A stretch of DNA of 64,000 nucleotides from an uncultured Planktomarina sp. (GTDB lineage: Bacteria; Pseudomonadota; Alphaproteobacteria; Rhodobacterales; Rhodobacteraceae). Shown here one piece after another: positions 10,934 through 20,580 of this stretch. How positions within the stretch are numbered: the stretch's first letter is position 1; each line of letters opens with the position of its first letter. Where the stretch lies: assembly GCA_905182425.1 (NCBI GenBank), contig CAJJBP010000009.1:124001-188000 (forward strand). Direction: 5' to 3'. The notes below the pieces were generated by a model that worked only from the letters and a program-made list of their open reading frames with translations, ran no database searches and was not told the DNA's origin. The translations under genes were made by a program, and so were the position numbers.

Positions 10934-12888
10934 ATTGCTGCTTTCTTTACATTTATTCGTCTTGAAGCTGCTACACGATAGCGGCGATCGAACATGCTGA
11001 TCAAGCCACCTAGTGCCATTATTATGGCCCCAGACCAGATCCAGTTTGCCAGTGGCTTCACAAACGTGCGTACGGCGAAGCCACCATTATCTTGCTGATC
11101 GCCCACAACTACATACACATCTCTGAAAAAAGCACTGTCTATGCCCGCCTCGATTGTAGGCATTTCTGCCACTGGATAATAACGTCGCTCCGGCTTAAGT
11201 TCCGTTAATAATACACCATTTCGGCGCAATTCAAGTGTCGACAGGGTTGTTAAGTAATTGGGGCCTTTGGTATTCTCAACACTATTTAACGTAAGAGAAT
11301 ATCCAGCAAGCTCGACAGTTTCGCCCAATTGCATCACTCGGATGTCTTCCACTTGCCACGCTGTGAGCCCTGCCACTCCAAATATGGTAATACCCAATCC
11401 TGCATGAGCAGTAGCTTTACCCCAATCAGCTAAACGAAGTCGGAAGAGCCGCATAATTTTCCCCGCACCACGTCCAACGCGTTGATAAAGCTCGACGACT
11501 ACACCAACCACAAGCCAGGCTGCTAGACCCAACCCGACGGGACCCAGTAAGCTTCGTCCTGTCTGCATTGCCCAAGCAAGGCCTACTAGTCCTAAACATA
11601 GTAATGCCACCGGCCAAAGACCAGTTAAATGACGACTTTTTGCGCGTTTCCATGGCAGAGTTGAGCCAATTGGAAGAATGACTGCTAAAGCAACAATAAA
11701 CGGCGTAAAGGCTAAATCAAAAAAAGGGGGCCCAACTGATAGTTTTCGGTCCATGATTAGTTCAGCGATTAATGGCCAGACGGTACCCACAAATACTACA
11801 AAACAGCTGATAGCCAACAAAAGATTGTTTGCAACCAGCGCGGACTCTCTGCTGAGGACCGCAAAAACCCCTCGGCTTTCCATCACCTTTGCTCTGACGG
11901 CAAATAGCAACAAAGCGCCTCCAAAGAAAAATGCTAATATGTAAAGAATAAAAGCGCCACGCATTGGATCGCTGGCAAACGCGTGCACGGACGTCAAAAC
12001 GCCAGAACGAACGATAAAAGTACCAATCAACGAAAATCCAAAGGCTAAGATTGCTAATAGGATTGTCCACGCTTTTAAGGATTCACGCTTCTCTACAACA
12101 ATCGCAGAATGCAGTAGGGCAGTCGAAATTAGCCAAGGCATGAAGCTTGCATTTTCTACTGGATCCCAAAACCAAAAACCACCCCAACCCAGTTCATAAT
12201 ATGCCCACCAGCTTCCCATGCCTATCCCAATAGTGAGAAATATCCATGCAGCTAAAGTCCAAGGCCGGACCCACCTACCCCAAGACGCATCAACCTTACC
12301 TTCAAGCAACGCCGCAATCGCAAATGAATATGTGACTGAAAGGCCAACATATCCAAGATATAAGAATGGCGGGTGAAACGCTAAACCAGGGTCCTGCAGC
12401 AATGGGTTCAGACCTTGACCATTGAAGGGGGGTAACGAGACACGTTCGAAAGGATTGGAGGTAAGCAGAACAAATAACAAAAATGCCGCTGTTATGGCGC
12501 TTTGGACAGCGAGCACGCGAGCATACAGTGTATGAGGGAGATTGCGCCCAAACCAAGCCGCACAAGCAGCAAACATCGTTAAAATCAACACCCACAGCAG
12601 TAGAGAGCCCTCATGGTTACCCCAAACACCCGCAACTTTATAAAGCATAGGCTTTAACGTGTGTGAGTTTAAAACAACCACCCTAAGAGAAAAGTCCGAG
12701 CCAACAAAAGCAATTATTAACGCAGCGAAGGCGAAACCAACCAAACCAAATTGTAAAATTGCAAAAACTGGAGCTATCTGCATCATATCTGTGCGCCTCA
12801 AACTAGCACCTATAAGGGGCACAATACTCCCTAAAACAGCCAAGACCAGGGAGATGTTTAATCCAAAATGCGCAAGTTCATTTAACAT
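10930..12888 (-). CDS. ccmF: Haem lyase subunit CcmF
   Basis: CcmF (652 aa) is the large polytopic inner-membrane protein that ligates haem from CcmE to apocytochrome c. It has many transmembrane helices, the WWD haem-handling region (GMGSWWAYYELGWGGFWFWD), conserved His residues in HEGSLLLW and AFHPPFLYLGYVG, and a C-terminal periplasmic domain (VRVMQLGE-like segment, RYYPVAEMPTIEAG). It overlaps ccmH by 4 bp. A 526-bp gap separates it from ccmE; in relatives these genes usually abut. Confidence 0.95.
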   Translation of the reverse strand: MLNELAHFGLNISLVLAVLGSIVPLIGASLRRTDMMQIAPVFAILQFGLVGFAFAALIIAFVGSDFSLRVVVLNSHTLKPMLYKVAGVWGNHEGSLLLWVLILTMFAACAAWFGRNLPHTLYARVLAVQSAITAAFLLFVLLTSNPFERVSLPPFNGQGLNPLLQDPGLAFHPPFLYLGYVGLSVTYSFAIAALLEGKVDASWGRWVRPWTLAAWIFLTIGIGMGSWWAYYELGWGGFWFWDPVENASFMPWLISTALLHSAIVVEKRESLKAWTILLAILAFGFSLIGTFIVRSGVLTSVHAFASDPMRGAFILYILAFFFGGALLLFAVRAKVMESRGVFAVLSRESALVANNLLLAISCFVVFVGTVWPLIAELIMDRKLSVGPPFFDLAFTPFIVALAVILPIGSTLPWKRAKSRHLTGLWPVALLCLGLVGLAWAMQTGRSLLGPVGLGLAAWLVVGVVVELYQRVGRGAGKIMRLFRLRLADWGKATAHAGLGITIFGVAGLTAWQVEDIRVMQLGETVELAGYSLTLNSVENTKGPNYLTTLSTLELRRNGVLLTELKPERRYYPVAEMPTIEAGIDSAFFRDVYVVVGDQQDNGGFAVRTFVKPLANWIWSGAIIMALGGLISMFDRRYRVAASRRINVKKAAI

Positions 12889-13414
12889 ATCTTCGGTATA
12901 GAGGGCCAGGCAGGTTTGGCAAGAAACAGATCTCTAAATTTATGCGCAAATGGTCACAACCACTAAGCTGCCTGAAGCTGAATTCTCCCTACCATCAATG
13001 ATCCTGTTTGAATTTGGGGTTATGTGCAAATGGCATCTGATGACTGTTAAAAAACATGTTTTGTGAAATATTGAGTTTGAAATTCTGAGACTTTTGAGGG
13101 CCCTATGCACAGAACCTTAAATCTAGATGTACCAAATGGGATAATAAAATAGAGAAACTGCCATCCATTCATACTGCAAACCGTATGGGATCACTCGATG
13201 CGAAACGAATTAGGCCCTGTCCTAAACTAAAACTAGTTAGAAGATAGATTAAAAGCGGTACACAAGAACCAAAATCCTAAAACTTATTCAAATAACTCAA
13301 ATAAGGTTTATGAAGATAAATTGTATTTATTTAGTACAGATAGGACCGCCTAAGATTCAGTTTTTTAAAAAAGATGATCCTAGACAATTTTACCACGGTC
13401 ATTCTACAATTGAG
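12889..13414. other. 526-bp gene-free stretch between ccmE and ccmF
   Basis: No open frame of credible length or RNA gene is visible on either strand. An imperfect 12-base direct repeat ATGYGCAAATGG occurs near 12942 and 13022, and AGTTTT followed by a long A run occurs near 13360. The stretch interrupts what is otherwise a tight minus-strand operon. It may contain a promoter for ccmFH or be the scar of a lost or inserted element; I cannot tell which. Confidence 0.4.
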
Positions 13415-13879
13415 TTAATTAGATTCCACCTTGTCTATCGGCATTTGGTACACCCCCTGCTCTTTTAGAGCATCAATAACCTCTTTAGGCATGTAATTTT
13501 CGTCATGCTTTGCAAGAAGTTCTGTAGCTTGAAACACACCATCAATCCATTGGCCGGTCACAATTGTCCCTTGACCCTCCTCAAAAAGCACAGGTGGTAA
13601 ATCAATCCCAACATACGTAACTGAAACAACATTTAAAGTATCAGTAATTTCAAACGAAAACTGAGTTCCTATACCTTGTTTCAGGCTTCCCTCCACGACC
13701 AATCCACCGAGCTTAAAAACCTCAGTATTCGATGGGGGTGACGCAACTATTTGAGAAGGAGAACGAAACAGATTGATCCCATCTGGGAGAAACTTCCAAA
13801 TGAGGAGAAATGTTCCAAGCAAACAAGTCAGCGTTAAAATAATAATTTGAATACGCCGTTGTTTTTTCAACCCACGCAT
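13415..13879 (-). CDS. ccmE: Cytochrome c maturation haem chaperone CcmE
   Basis: CcmE (154 aa) binds haem covalently in the periplasm and hands it to CcmF. It has an N-terminal membrane anchor (IQIIILTLTCLLGTFLLIW, residues about 10-28), an OB-fold domain (FKLGGLVVEGSL, VTYVGIDLPPVLFEEGQG) and the haem-binding His with its Tyr partner in LAKHDENYMP. The start codon overlaps the argC stop by one base (TAATG), so the two genes are translationally coupled. Confidence 0.95.
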   Translation of the reverse strand: MRGLKKQRRIQIIILTLTCLLGTFLLIWKFLPDGINLFRSPSQIVASPPSNTEVFKLGGLVVEGSLKQGIGTQFSFEITDTLNVVSVTYVGIDLPPVLFEEGQGTIVTGQWIDGVFQATELLAKHDENYMPKEVIDALKEQGVYQMPIDKVESN

Positions 13880-14907
13880 TATGGAAACAAGGGCGCCATC
13901 ATAAGTCCCATTGCCTCCTCACAACCAAGCATTAAATTGGCGTTTTGCAAAGCTTGCCCTGATGATCCTTTTGTTAAATTATCCAAAGCGGCCAAAACAG
14001 TTACGCGATTTGAAATGCGATCAGCCACTACGCCAATATGACAAAAATTAGAACCTCTGACATGTCGAGTGCTTGGATGCTCCCCCATGGGTAAGACTTT
14101 AATAAAGGTCTCCTCCGAATATGCTTCTTGCAGAGTATTAAAAATCTTCTCGACGCTCCCTTGTACGTAAACGGTAGCCAGAATTCCACGATTGGTTGGC
14201 AATAAATGTGGTGTAAATTGAACCTTAACCTCACGGCCAGCCAAAAAAGAAAACTCTTGATCAAACTCTGCGAGATGTCGATGTTGGCCACCAACAGCAT
14301 AGGCTTGGAAACCCTCTGATAGCTCTGCATGTAAAAGATTTTCTTTTGCGGATCGCCCCGCCCCTGATACTCCTGTTTTTAGATCAATTATGATATGATC
14401 AAGATCGATTACCCCAGCAGAAATCAACGGACGTAAAACATATTGACCTGTTGCCGCATTACAACCTGTCCCAGCAACGAGCCTAGCTTTCGCTATTTCA
14501 TCACGGTAAAACTCAGTTAAACCGTAAACAGCAATTTTTTGAAGATCCGCAGCGTCATGATCTTTACCATACCATTTTGCATAGACTTCAGTATTTTTAA
14601 TCCGGAAGTCTGCCGAAAGGTCAACAACTTTCACATGTTCAGGCAGCATACGAATAACTGCTTGTGACGTCGAATGCGGGAGAGCACAAAAAACTAGATC
14701 TACAGAAGACATATCAATGGTTTCGATTTTCTCCAGCTTTGGTAAAGATAAGTGGCGCAAATGAGGGAAAACAAATCCAATTTCAAGACCCGCTTTTCTA
14801 TTTGCGGATAAAGCATGAATTTTCATATTTGGGTGAGATACAATCAAACGTACCAACTCTGCCCCAGTATATCCGCTCGCCCCTAAAATAACTACTTTAT
14901 GTATCAT
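13879..14907 (-). CDS. argC: N-acetyl-gamma-glutamyl-phosphate reductase
   Basis: ArgC (342 aa) reduces N-acetylglutamyl-5-phosphate with NADPH in arginine biosynthesis. The Rossmann motif [14 protein letters not shown] is at the N-terminus, the catalytic Cys is in [12 protein letters not shown], and [13 protein letters not shown] and [14 protein letters not shown] are further family blocks. It leads the minus-strand argC-ccmE(-ccmF-ccmH-paaG) cluster, a linkage that recurs in Rhodobacteraceae although the pathways are unrelated. Confidence 0.95.
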   Translation of the reverse strand: MIHKVVILGASGYTGAELVRLIVSHPNMKIHALSANRKAGLEIGFVFPHLRHLSLPKLEKIETIDMSSVDLVFCALPHSTSQAVIRMLPEHVKVVDLSADFRIKNTEVYAKWYGKDHDAADLQKIAVYGLTEFYRDEIAKARLVAGTGCNAATGQYVLRPLISAGVIDLDHIIIDLKTGVSGAGRSAKENLLHAELSEGFQAYAVGGQHRHLAEFDQEFSFLAGREVKVQFTPHLLPTNRGILATVYVQGSVEKIFNTLQEAYSEETFIKVLPMGEHPSTRHVRGSNFCHIGVVADRISNRVTVLAALDNLTKGSSGQALQNANLMLGCEEAMGLMMAPLFP

Positions 14908-14975
14908 GTAGGATCCCCTTTAAATGAAGAAATACGGCGAATTCGTACTGAGTTCAACAGCGGGTTCAGTCTAAT

Positions 14976-15791
14976 TTAAACAGCCTCAAACTGTACGGCA
15001 TATTTTAGAAATTGCGTCGCACGCTGTGATACTTTTAGTGTGTCTCCAGTTGTTAACATCTTTCCACCTTTGCCTCTGCCTATTTTGTCTGGATGACGAT
15101 GTAGGTAATCGCCTAAACTGCGAGCGACGAGTTCGGACTGACAAAAAATTTTAACATTTGGCCCCAAAGCCTTTTGAAAAACGGCCTTTAGAATTGGATA
15201 ATGAGTACATCCCAAAATAGCAGCGTCAGGCAAAGGCATTTTACGGAGCAATGCTTCCACGTGACTGGTCACCAAAGCTTCAGCTAAAATGTAATCACCT
15301 TCTTCAATCGCATCCACAACACCACCACATGCTTGGGCTTCAACATCCACCCCAATAGCTCTAAAAGCTAACTCACGTTGGAAAGCCCTGCTTGCTACAG
15401 ATGCAGGTGTTGCGAACAAAGCCACGTGGCTGATTTCCACTTCAATGGGTGGCGAATTATCACCCCATTCCCGTTCTGTTAAAGCCTCAATTAAGGGTAC
15501 AAAAACACCCAAAACCCTCTTTTCTGGGGTGAGCCACCTCTCTTGAATTCGCCTCAACGCGACTGCAGAGGCCGTGTTGCAAGCCAAAATAACCAAATCA
15601 CAACCTGGTTGATCGAATAAAATTTGTATCCCATCCCTTGTACGCTGAAAGATGTCATCGGCATCCCGCACGCCGTAGGGTGCATGTTTATTATCACCAA
15701 AGTAAACTAGCCCTAAGTCTGGCAAATGACTTTTAATCGCGTCGTAAACAGTCAACCCACCTATTCCACTATCAAAAATTCCAACTACCAT
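14976..15791 (-). CDS. murI: Glutamate racemase
   Basis: MurI (271 aa) makes D-glutamate for peptidoglycan. Signatures are [16 protein letters not shown] (catalytic Asp region), [24 protein letters not shown] (first catalytic Cys) and [12 protein letters not shown] (second catalytic Cys). The length is typical. It stands between argC and iorAB on the minus strand with short gaps on each side (68 and 102 bp). Confidence 0.94.
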   Translation of the reverse strand: MVVGIFDSGIGGLTVYDAIKSHLPDLGLVYFGDNKHAPYGVRDADDIFQRTRDGIQILFDQPGCDLVILACNTASAVALRRIQERWLTPEKRVLGVFVPLIEALTEREWGDNSPPIEVEISHVALFATPASVASRAFQRELAFRAIGVDVEAQACGGVVDAIEEGDYILAEALVTSHVEALLRKMPLPDAAILGCTHYPILKAVFQKALGPNVKIFCQSELVARSLGDYLHRHPDKIGRGKGGKMLTTGDTLKVSQRATQFLKYAVQFEAV

Positions 15792-15893
15792 TAGGTTTTC
15801 TCACATACTATCAAGCTTTAATTAGTATTTAATGATGGCTTTTGTGCCAACTTTACCAGCGCGCCAAAATACCAAATGGATTTTGTAGCAACT

Positions 15894-18800
15894 CTAAGCA
15901 ACTTTTGGGGTACCCGCAGTTACCGCTATAAGTTGTTTAAGCAACTCTGAGCGTCTTTTTTCCATGGTGATTGCATTAGCCAACTTAACTGGACCGAAAC
16001 CCACTACATTTTGCGGCAGTCCTAAAAGCTCATGCCAAACGTCATATAGCTTTGGCTCATAATCACTCAAATACTGCGCAGTCAAAGACTCAAAGTCCGA
16101 AATCATTTGACGCTCCATACGACGTTCCGTCGTATAACCGAATATATCGATTGGTGTTTCTCTTAAGACTTTAAGTCGAGCTAAAACCGCAGCTACTTTG
16201 TGAAACCAAGGCCCAAAACTGCGTTTTTGCGGCCTGCCGTTAACACCAACACGCGAAACCATCGGCGGTGCTAATTGATATTGGATTGAATAATCACCCT
16301 CGAACATTTCAGACACCTGCAATTTTGTGGTTTGTAAAAGGCGCGCCACTTCATACTCATCTTTATAGGTTAGAAGCTTAAAATAAGATTTTAGGATTTG
16401 GCCCTCATGTGGAGCACCTGTTAATTTTAACTTCATATCTTCATACCTAGCCAGACGGCCAGAGCCATACCCTTTAAGTTGCTCATAAATTGTTTGTCCA
16501 TAGTCTCGTGTTTTTTGGCCTCTAGATTCGAATTGATTAGAAATATTTTCGTCAATGGTTCTCCATCTGCCTAAAGTAAAAGCCGTTTGGTTTTCCTTAA
16601 CCTTAGTTCCGTTCAAAACAATAGCTTCTTCAAGAGCCTTTAACGAGATCGGCAAAAGTCCTGCTTGGAAAGCTGCCCCAAGTAGGATCATGTTAGCATA
16701 AACCGTATCACCCAAAGCTTGCTCAGCAAGCTTTGTAGCATCCAGAAGCATCACTTTGTCCTGAAATCGGGCCTTTATTGCCAGTTCAAGATCAGCTCCA
16801 GGAATTTGAAACTTCGTGTCACGTGTAAAATCACCAGTGATAATTTCATAATTGTTGACCACCGCCGCTCCCTTCGGCCGTATCAATCCAAGCGTTGAGC
16901 CTTGAGCTGAAACAACTAAATCACCACCAATAAGTGTATGACATTCGCCCAAAGCTACACGAATAGCGCTTATATCTTCTGGTTTGAGTCCCAATCGGCA
17001 ATGAATATGCACAGCACCACCCTTTTGAGCCAACCCCGCCATCTCCATCATTCCGGCGGCCTTACCATCTAAATGAGCCGCCATTGCCAACAAAGCTCCT
17101 ATTGTCACAACCCCAGTGCCCCCAACACCGGTAATGATAATATTGTGTGTCCCATCTATCTCTGGAAGAGCCGGTAACGGCAACTTAGGAACCTCCAATG
17201 AATGCGCTTTGAGTTTGCGAAGTTGACCACCACTCACCGTTGCAAAAGACGGGCAAAACCCACTCACGCAACTATAATCTTTATTACAGCTTGATTGATC
17301 TATTTGGCGTTTTCTGCCGAGCGGCGTCTCAAGCGGAAGAATCGAAACACAATTTGATTGTACGCCACAGTCCCCACATCCTTCGCAAACTGAAGGATTG
17401 ATTACCAGTCTCTCAGCAGGATCAGAAAAAGCACCGCGTTTGCGTCTTCGACGCTTTTCAGCAGCACAGGTCTGCACATAAACAATAACCGATACTCCGC
17501 TAATATCACGATATTTATTTTGGACTTCCTGAAGCTTTTCACGTGGAAGCATATCTACTCCAGCAGGAAAATCACGTGCTCTGACGTCTTCCTTCTCATC
17601 ATAAACAACAGTCAGGTTTTGAACGCCTATTCCGAGCATCTCTTGTACAATTCGTGCCGCGTTAAGGCCACCGTCGTTAGACTGACCTCCAGTCATAGCC
17701 ACTGCGTCATTAAATAGTATTTTATAGGTCATCGTAGTCTCAGCAGCCACTGCGGCTCGGATAGCTTGAATACCAGAGTGATTGTACGTGCCATCCCCAA
17801 TATTTTGAAAAACATGATCTCGATTGGAAAATAGAGACTCACCTATCCAATTGGCCCCTTCACCACCCATTTGCGTAAACCCAAGCGTACTACGATCCAT
17901 CCACTGAACCATATAATGGCAACCAATCCCTGCATAAGCCCGACTACCTTCGGGAACTTTAGTTGAACTGTTGTGCGGACAACCAGAACAGAAATATGGC
18001 AAGCGGGTAGCCAAAGTTGGAGCATTATTTGCTTGTTTTGCTTGCTCAATTCTCGACATAGAGGCAGTTAGGCGTTCAGAAACACAGCCCTCCTCAATCA
18101 GGATTTTACCAATTTTTTCCGCAATAATCATTGGATCTAATGCATAACTATCGGGAAAAAGGATATGGCCCGCACTACCCTTGGCACCTAACACATTACG
18201 ACCGCGGCGATCATTGAATAATGCTTCTTTAATCTGTGCCTCAATAATCTTACGCTTTTCCTCTACCACAACAATGGTGTCCAGACCCTCAGCCCATTCA
18301 GCAAATGTTTTTGTATCTAAGGGCCATGTCATTGCAACTTTATAGGTTGTTATTCCATGTGTTTCAGCAGTTTTCTCGTTAAAACCTAGAACTTGCATAG
18401 CGTGAGATAGATCTAACCAATTCTTGCCAGCGGCAACAAACCCAATGCGCGCACCAGACTTCCCTAAAACACGCCTATCCATACGATTAACCCGAGCAAA
18501 GGCTACAACAGCATCTTTTTTGTAACCAATTATTCGGGCTTCCTGATCTTGCGGGGTATCCGCCAGCCGAATATTCAGGCCGCCTTCGGGCATAGCAAAA
18601 TCTGGAGTAATAAAATTTAATCGATGCGGGTCACCGTTTACAACCGACGTAACTTCAACAGTGTCCTTTATGCATTTCAAGCCAGCCCATACTCCAGAAA
18701 AACGCGACATTGCATAACCAAACAGTCCGTAATCAATAATTTCTTGTACGCCCGCTGGTGATAAGACCGGCATAAAACTGTCAATCATAGTCCACTCAGA

Positions 18801-19271
18801 TTGATGTAAAGTAGTTGAGCTCTCCCCAGTATGATCGTCACCTAAGGCCGCAACAACACCCCCAAATGGGCTTGTACCAGCCATATTTGCATGCCTGAAA
18901 ACATCGCCAGACCTATCGACACCTGGGCCTTTGCCGTACCAAAGCCCAAAAACTCCAGCGAATTTGCCTTCACCACGCAATTCAGCCTGTTGGCTGCCCC
19001 ATAAAGCCGTCGCAGCAAGGTCTTCATTGAGACCCTCCTGAAAGGTAACATTAGCTTTTTTAAGCTGCTTTTTTGCACTGGTCATTTGAAAATCAACATT
19101 GCCGAGAGGCGAGCCGCGATAACCAGTTACGTATCCAGCAGTAGCACGTCCCGCGGCCTTGTCGCGTGCAGCCTGCATTAACATCATTCGAACAAGCGCT
19201 TGGGTCCCATTAAGTAAAACTTGTTTTTTAGACAAGTCATAACGATCATTTAAAGAAACTTCATGCCGCAT
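15894..19271 (-). CDS. Indolepyruvate ferredoxin oxidoreductase, fused alpha-beta
   Basis: This 1125-residue protein joins the IorA and IorB halves. Such enzymes oxidatively decarboxylate aryl-pyruvates from aromatic amino acid breakdown to aryl-acetyl-CoA, passing electrons to ferredoxin. From the N-terminus I see pyrimidine-binding and transketolase-like domains (GYRGSPLGNVD, ALGDDHTGESSTT), TPP-binding GDGTYNHSG and NDAVAMTGGQSNDGG, [4Fe-4S]-type Cys clusters (CEGCGDCGVQSNC, then CNKDYSC...FCPSF), and the IorB-like domain beginning GVGGTGVVTIG. It is divergent from a LysR gene at 19406, with a perfect inverted repeat between them. Other 2-oxoacid substrates are possible. Confidence 0.9.
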   Translation of the reverse strand: MRHEVSLNDRYDLSKKQVLLNGTQALVRMMLMQAARDKAAGRATAGYVTGYRGSPLGNVDFQMTSAKKQLKKANVTFQEGLNEDLAATALWGSQQAELRGEGKFAGVFGLWYGKGPGVDRSGDVFRHANMAGTSPFGGVVAALGDDHTGESSTTLHQSEWTMIDSFMPVLSPAGVQEIIDYGLFGYAMSRFSGVWAGLKCIKDTVEVTSVVNGDPHRLNFITPDFAMPEGGLNIRLADTPQDQEARIIGYKKDAVVAFARVNRMDRRVLGKSGARIGFVAAGKNWLDLSHAMQVLGFNEKTAETHGITTYKVAMTWPLDTKTFAEWAEGLDTIVVVEEKRKIIEAQIKEALFNDRRGRNVLGAKGSAGHILFPDSYALDPMIIAEKIGKILIEEGCVSERLTASMSRIEQAKQANNAPTLATRLPYFCSGCPHNSSTKVPEGSRAYAGIGCHYMVQWMDRSTLGFTQMGGEGANWIGESLFSNRDHVFQNIGDGTYNHSGIQAIRAAVAAETTMTYKILFNDAVAMTGGQSNDGGLNAARIVQEMLGIGVQNLTVVYDEKEDVRARDFPAGVDMLPREKLQEVQNKYRDISGVSVIVYVQTCAAEKRRRRKRGAFSDPAERLVINPSVCEGCGDCGVQSNCVSILPLETPLGRKRQIDQSSCNKDYSCVSGFCPSFATVSGGQLRKLKAHSLEVPKLPLPALPEIDGTHNIIITGVGGTGVVTIGALLAMAAHLDGKAAGMMEMAGLAQKGGAVHIHCRLGLKPEDISAIRVALGECHTLIGGDLVVSAQGSTLGLIRPKGAAVVNNYEIITGDFTRDTKFQIPGADLELAIKARFQDKVMLLDATKLAEQALGDTVYANMILLGAAFQAGLLPISLKALEEAIVLNGTKVKENQTAFTLGRWRTIDENISNQFESRGQKTRDYGQTIYEQLKGYGSGRLARYEDMKLKLTGAPHEGQILKSYFKLLTYKDEYEVARLLQTTKLQVSEMFEGDYSIQYQLAPPMVSRVGVNGRPQKRSFGPWFHKVAAVLARLKVLRETPIDIFGYTTERRMERQMISDFESLTAQYLSDYEPKLYDVWHELLGLPQNVVGFGPVKLANAITMEKRRSELLKQLIAVTAGTPKVA

Positions 19272-19308
19272 AGTAAAAACGCTCCACGTGATCTGAATTC
19301 TCCTCCTA

Positions 19309-19333
19309 GATAGGTCAAAAACTATGACCTATC
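19309..19333. promoter_or_regulatory. LysR-type operator candidate between iorAB and lysR
   Basis: GATAGGTCA-N7-TGACCTATC is a perfect 9-bp inverted repeat, 38 bp upstream of the iorAB start and 73 bp upstream of the lysR start. LysR regulators typically bind interrupted dyads in the divergent promoter region next to their own gene, so this is the best candidate for the LysR protein encoded at 19406. Confidence 0.65.
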
Positions 19334-19405
19334 AATGAGAAACACGTTACCTTCTATTAAATCACGTGTTACGATAATTTTAAATAGAGTTTCAGAGGCA
19401 TATCC

Positions 19406-20305
19406 ATGGATTGGGACAAATTACGAATATTTCATGCTGTTGCAGACGCAGGTTCTTTAACCCACGCCGGCGACACATTGCATCTGTCTCAATCGGCTGT
19501 TTCGAGACAAGTAAGAGCATTAGAGGAATCTCTGGATGCAACACTGTTCCATCGCCACGCTCGGGGGTTGATACTCACTGAACAGGGCGAGCTACTTTTT
19601 GACGCAACCCATGCCATGAGCAAAAGGCTCGATGCTGCTGCAGCTCGTATTCGCGACAGCGAAGACGAAGTTTATGGAGAACTGCGCGTTACCACCACTA
19701 CTGGGTTCGGGTCGCTCTGGCTTGCCCCTCGCCTACCGCACCTCTATAAAAAATACCCTGACCTTAAAGTCGATTTAATGCTGGAAGAACGGGTCTTAGA
19801 TTTGCCAATGCGTGAAGCAGACGTTGCAATTCGCATGAAAGAACCAAGTCAAGCAGATTTAATACGAAAACGTTTGATGCACATTAGGATGCGGCTATAC
19901 GCATCTGCCGACTATCTCGCCGAACGCGGAAACCCAGAATCCCTGAATGACTTGTCTGCCCACAGATTAATTTGTCAAAATCCAAACGCTCACCAAGTTG
20001 CAGCGGGAGCCTCCCTAATTCAGAAACTTTTAACCTATCAGCCACAGTCTACTCTGACCGTAAATAATTATTTTGGGGTTCTTCAGGGAGTTATTCATAA
20101 CCTGGGGATCGGCGTATTACCCAACTATGTCACTCATGATTTTCCAGATCTTGTACGAGTTTTACCAGAAACAGATAATGCTGAAGTCCCAGTGTTTTTG
20201 GCATACCCAGAGGAATTACGTCACTCTCGTAGAATAGCAGCCTTTAGAGACTTTGTCCAAGATGAGATAATAGCACGCCGGCGAGCCGACCGTGGCCTTG
20301 AATAG
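19406..20305 (+). CDS. LysR-family transcriptional regulator
   Basis: A 299-residue LysR protein. The N-terminal HTH spans residues about 3-60 (MDWDKLRIFHAVADAGSLTHAG, LSQSAVSRQVRALEE, LFHRHARGLILTEQG) and a PBP2-like effector domain follows (LRVTTTTGFGSLWLAPRLP, LMLEERVLDLPMREADVAIR). It is divergent from iorAB and probably controls it. The effector is unknown; an aryl-pyruvate or aromatic amino acid is a reasonable guess from context. Confidence 0.88.
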   Translation: MDWDKLRIFHAVADAGSLTHAGDTLHLSQSAVSRQVRALEESLDATLFHRHARGLILTEQGELLFDATHAMSKRLDAAAARIRDSEDEVYGELRVTTTTGFGSLWLAPRLPHLYKKYPDLKVDLMLEERVLDLPMREADVAIRMKEPSQADLIRKRLMHIRMRLYASADYLAERGNPESLNDLSAHRLICQNPNAHQVAAGASLIQKLLTYQPQSTLTVNNYFGVLQGVIHNLGIGVLPNYVTHDFPDLVRVLPETDNAEVPVFLAYPEELRHSRRIAAFRDFVQDEIIARRRADRGLE

Positions 20306-20430
20306 CTATGCCTAGAACGCATATCGGCTTTGCATTTTAAGCGCTTGTTTGGCTAACCATTTCTATTTATCTAAGGTTTCATGAGCGTGAAGCAGAAATG
20401 CATACCTCTATATCTCCCTGTTGGACTCAC

Positions 20431-20457
20431 GCCGGGCCTCTGCGCCCGGCTTTTTTT
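20431..20457 (+). terminator. Strong rho-independent terminator
   Basis: GCCGGGC (20431-20437), a 6-nt loop (CTCTGC) and GCCCGGC (20444-20450) form a perfect 7-bp GC-rich stem followed by T7. It lies 126 bp after the lysR stop and 124 bp before purL. It may end the lysR transcript, or a short RNA encoded in 20306-20430. Confidence 0.85.
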
Positions 20458-20580
20458 ATCTAAAGTAAACATTACATAAATCTAAATGCTGTTTAAAAGA
20501 ATAAATTATCGTTTCAACCTTTCCTCTGCACTATATCTTTCGTATCAGAACATAATAGAAGCACCTTGGGAGATTATAAC

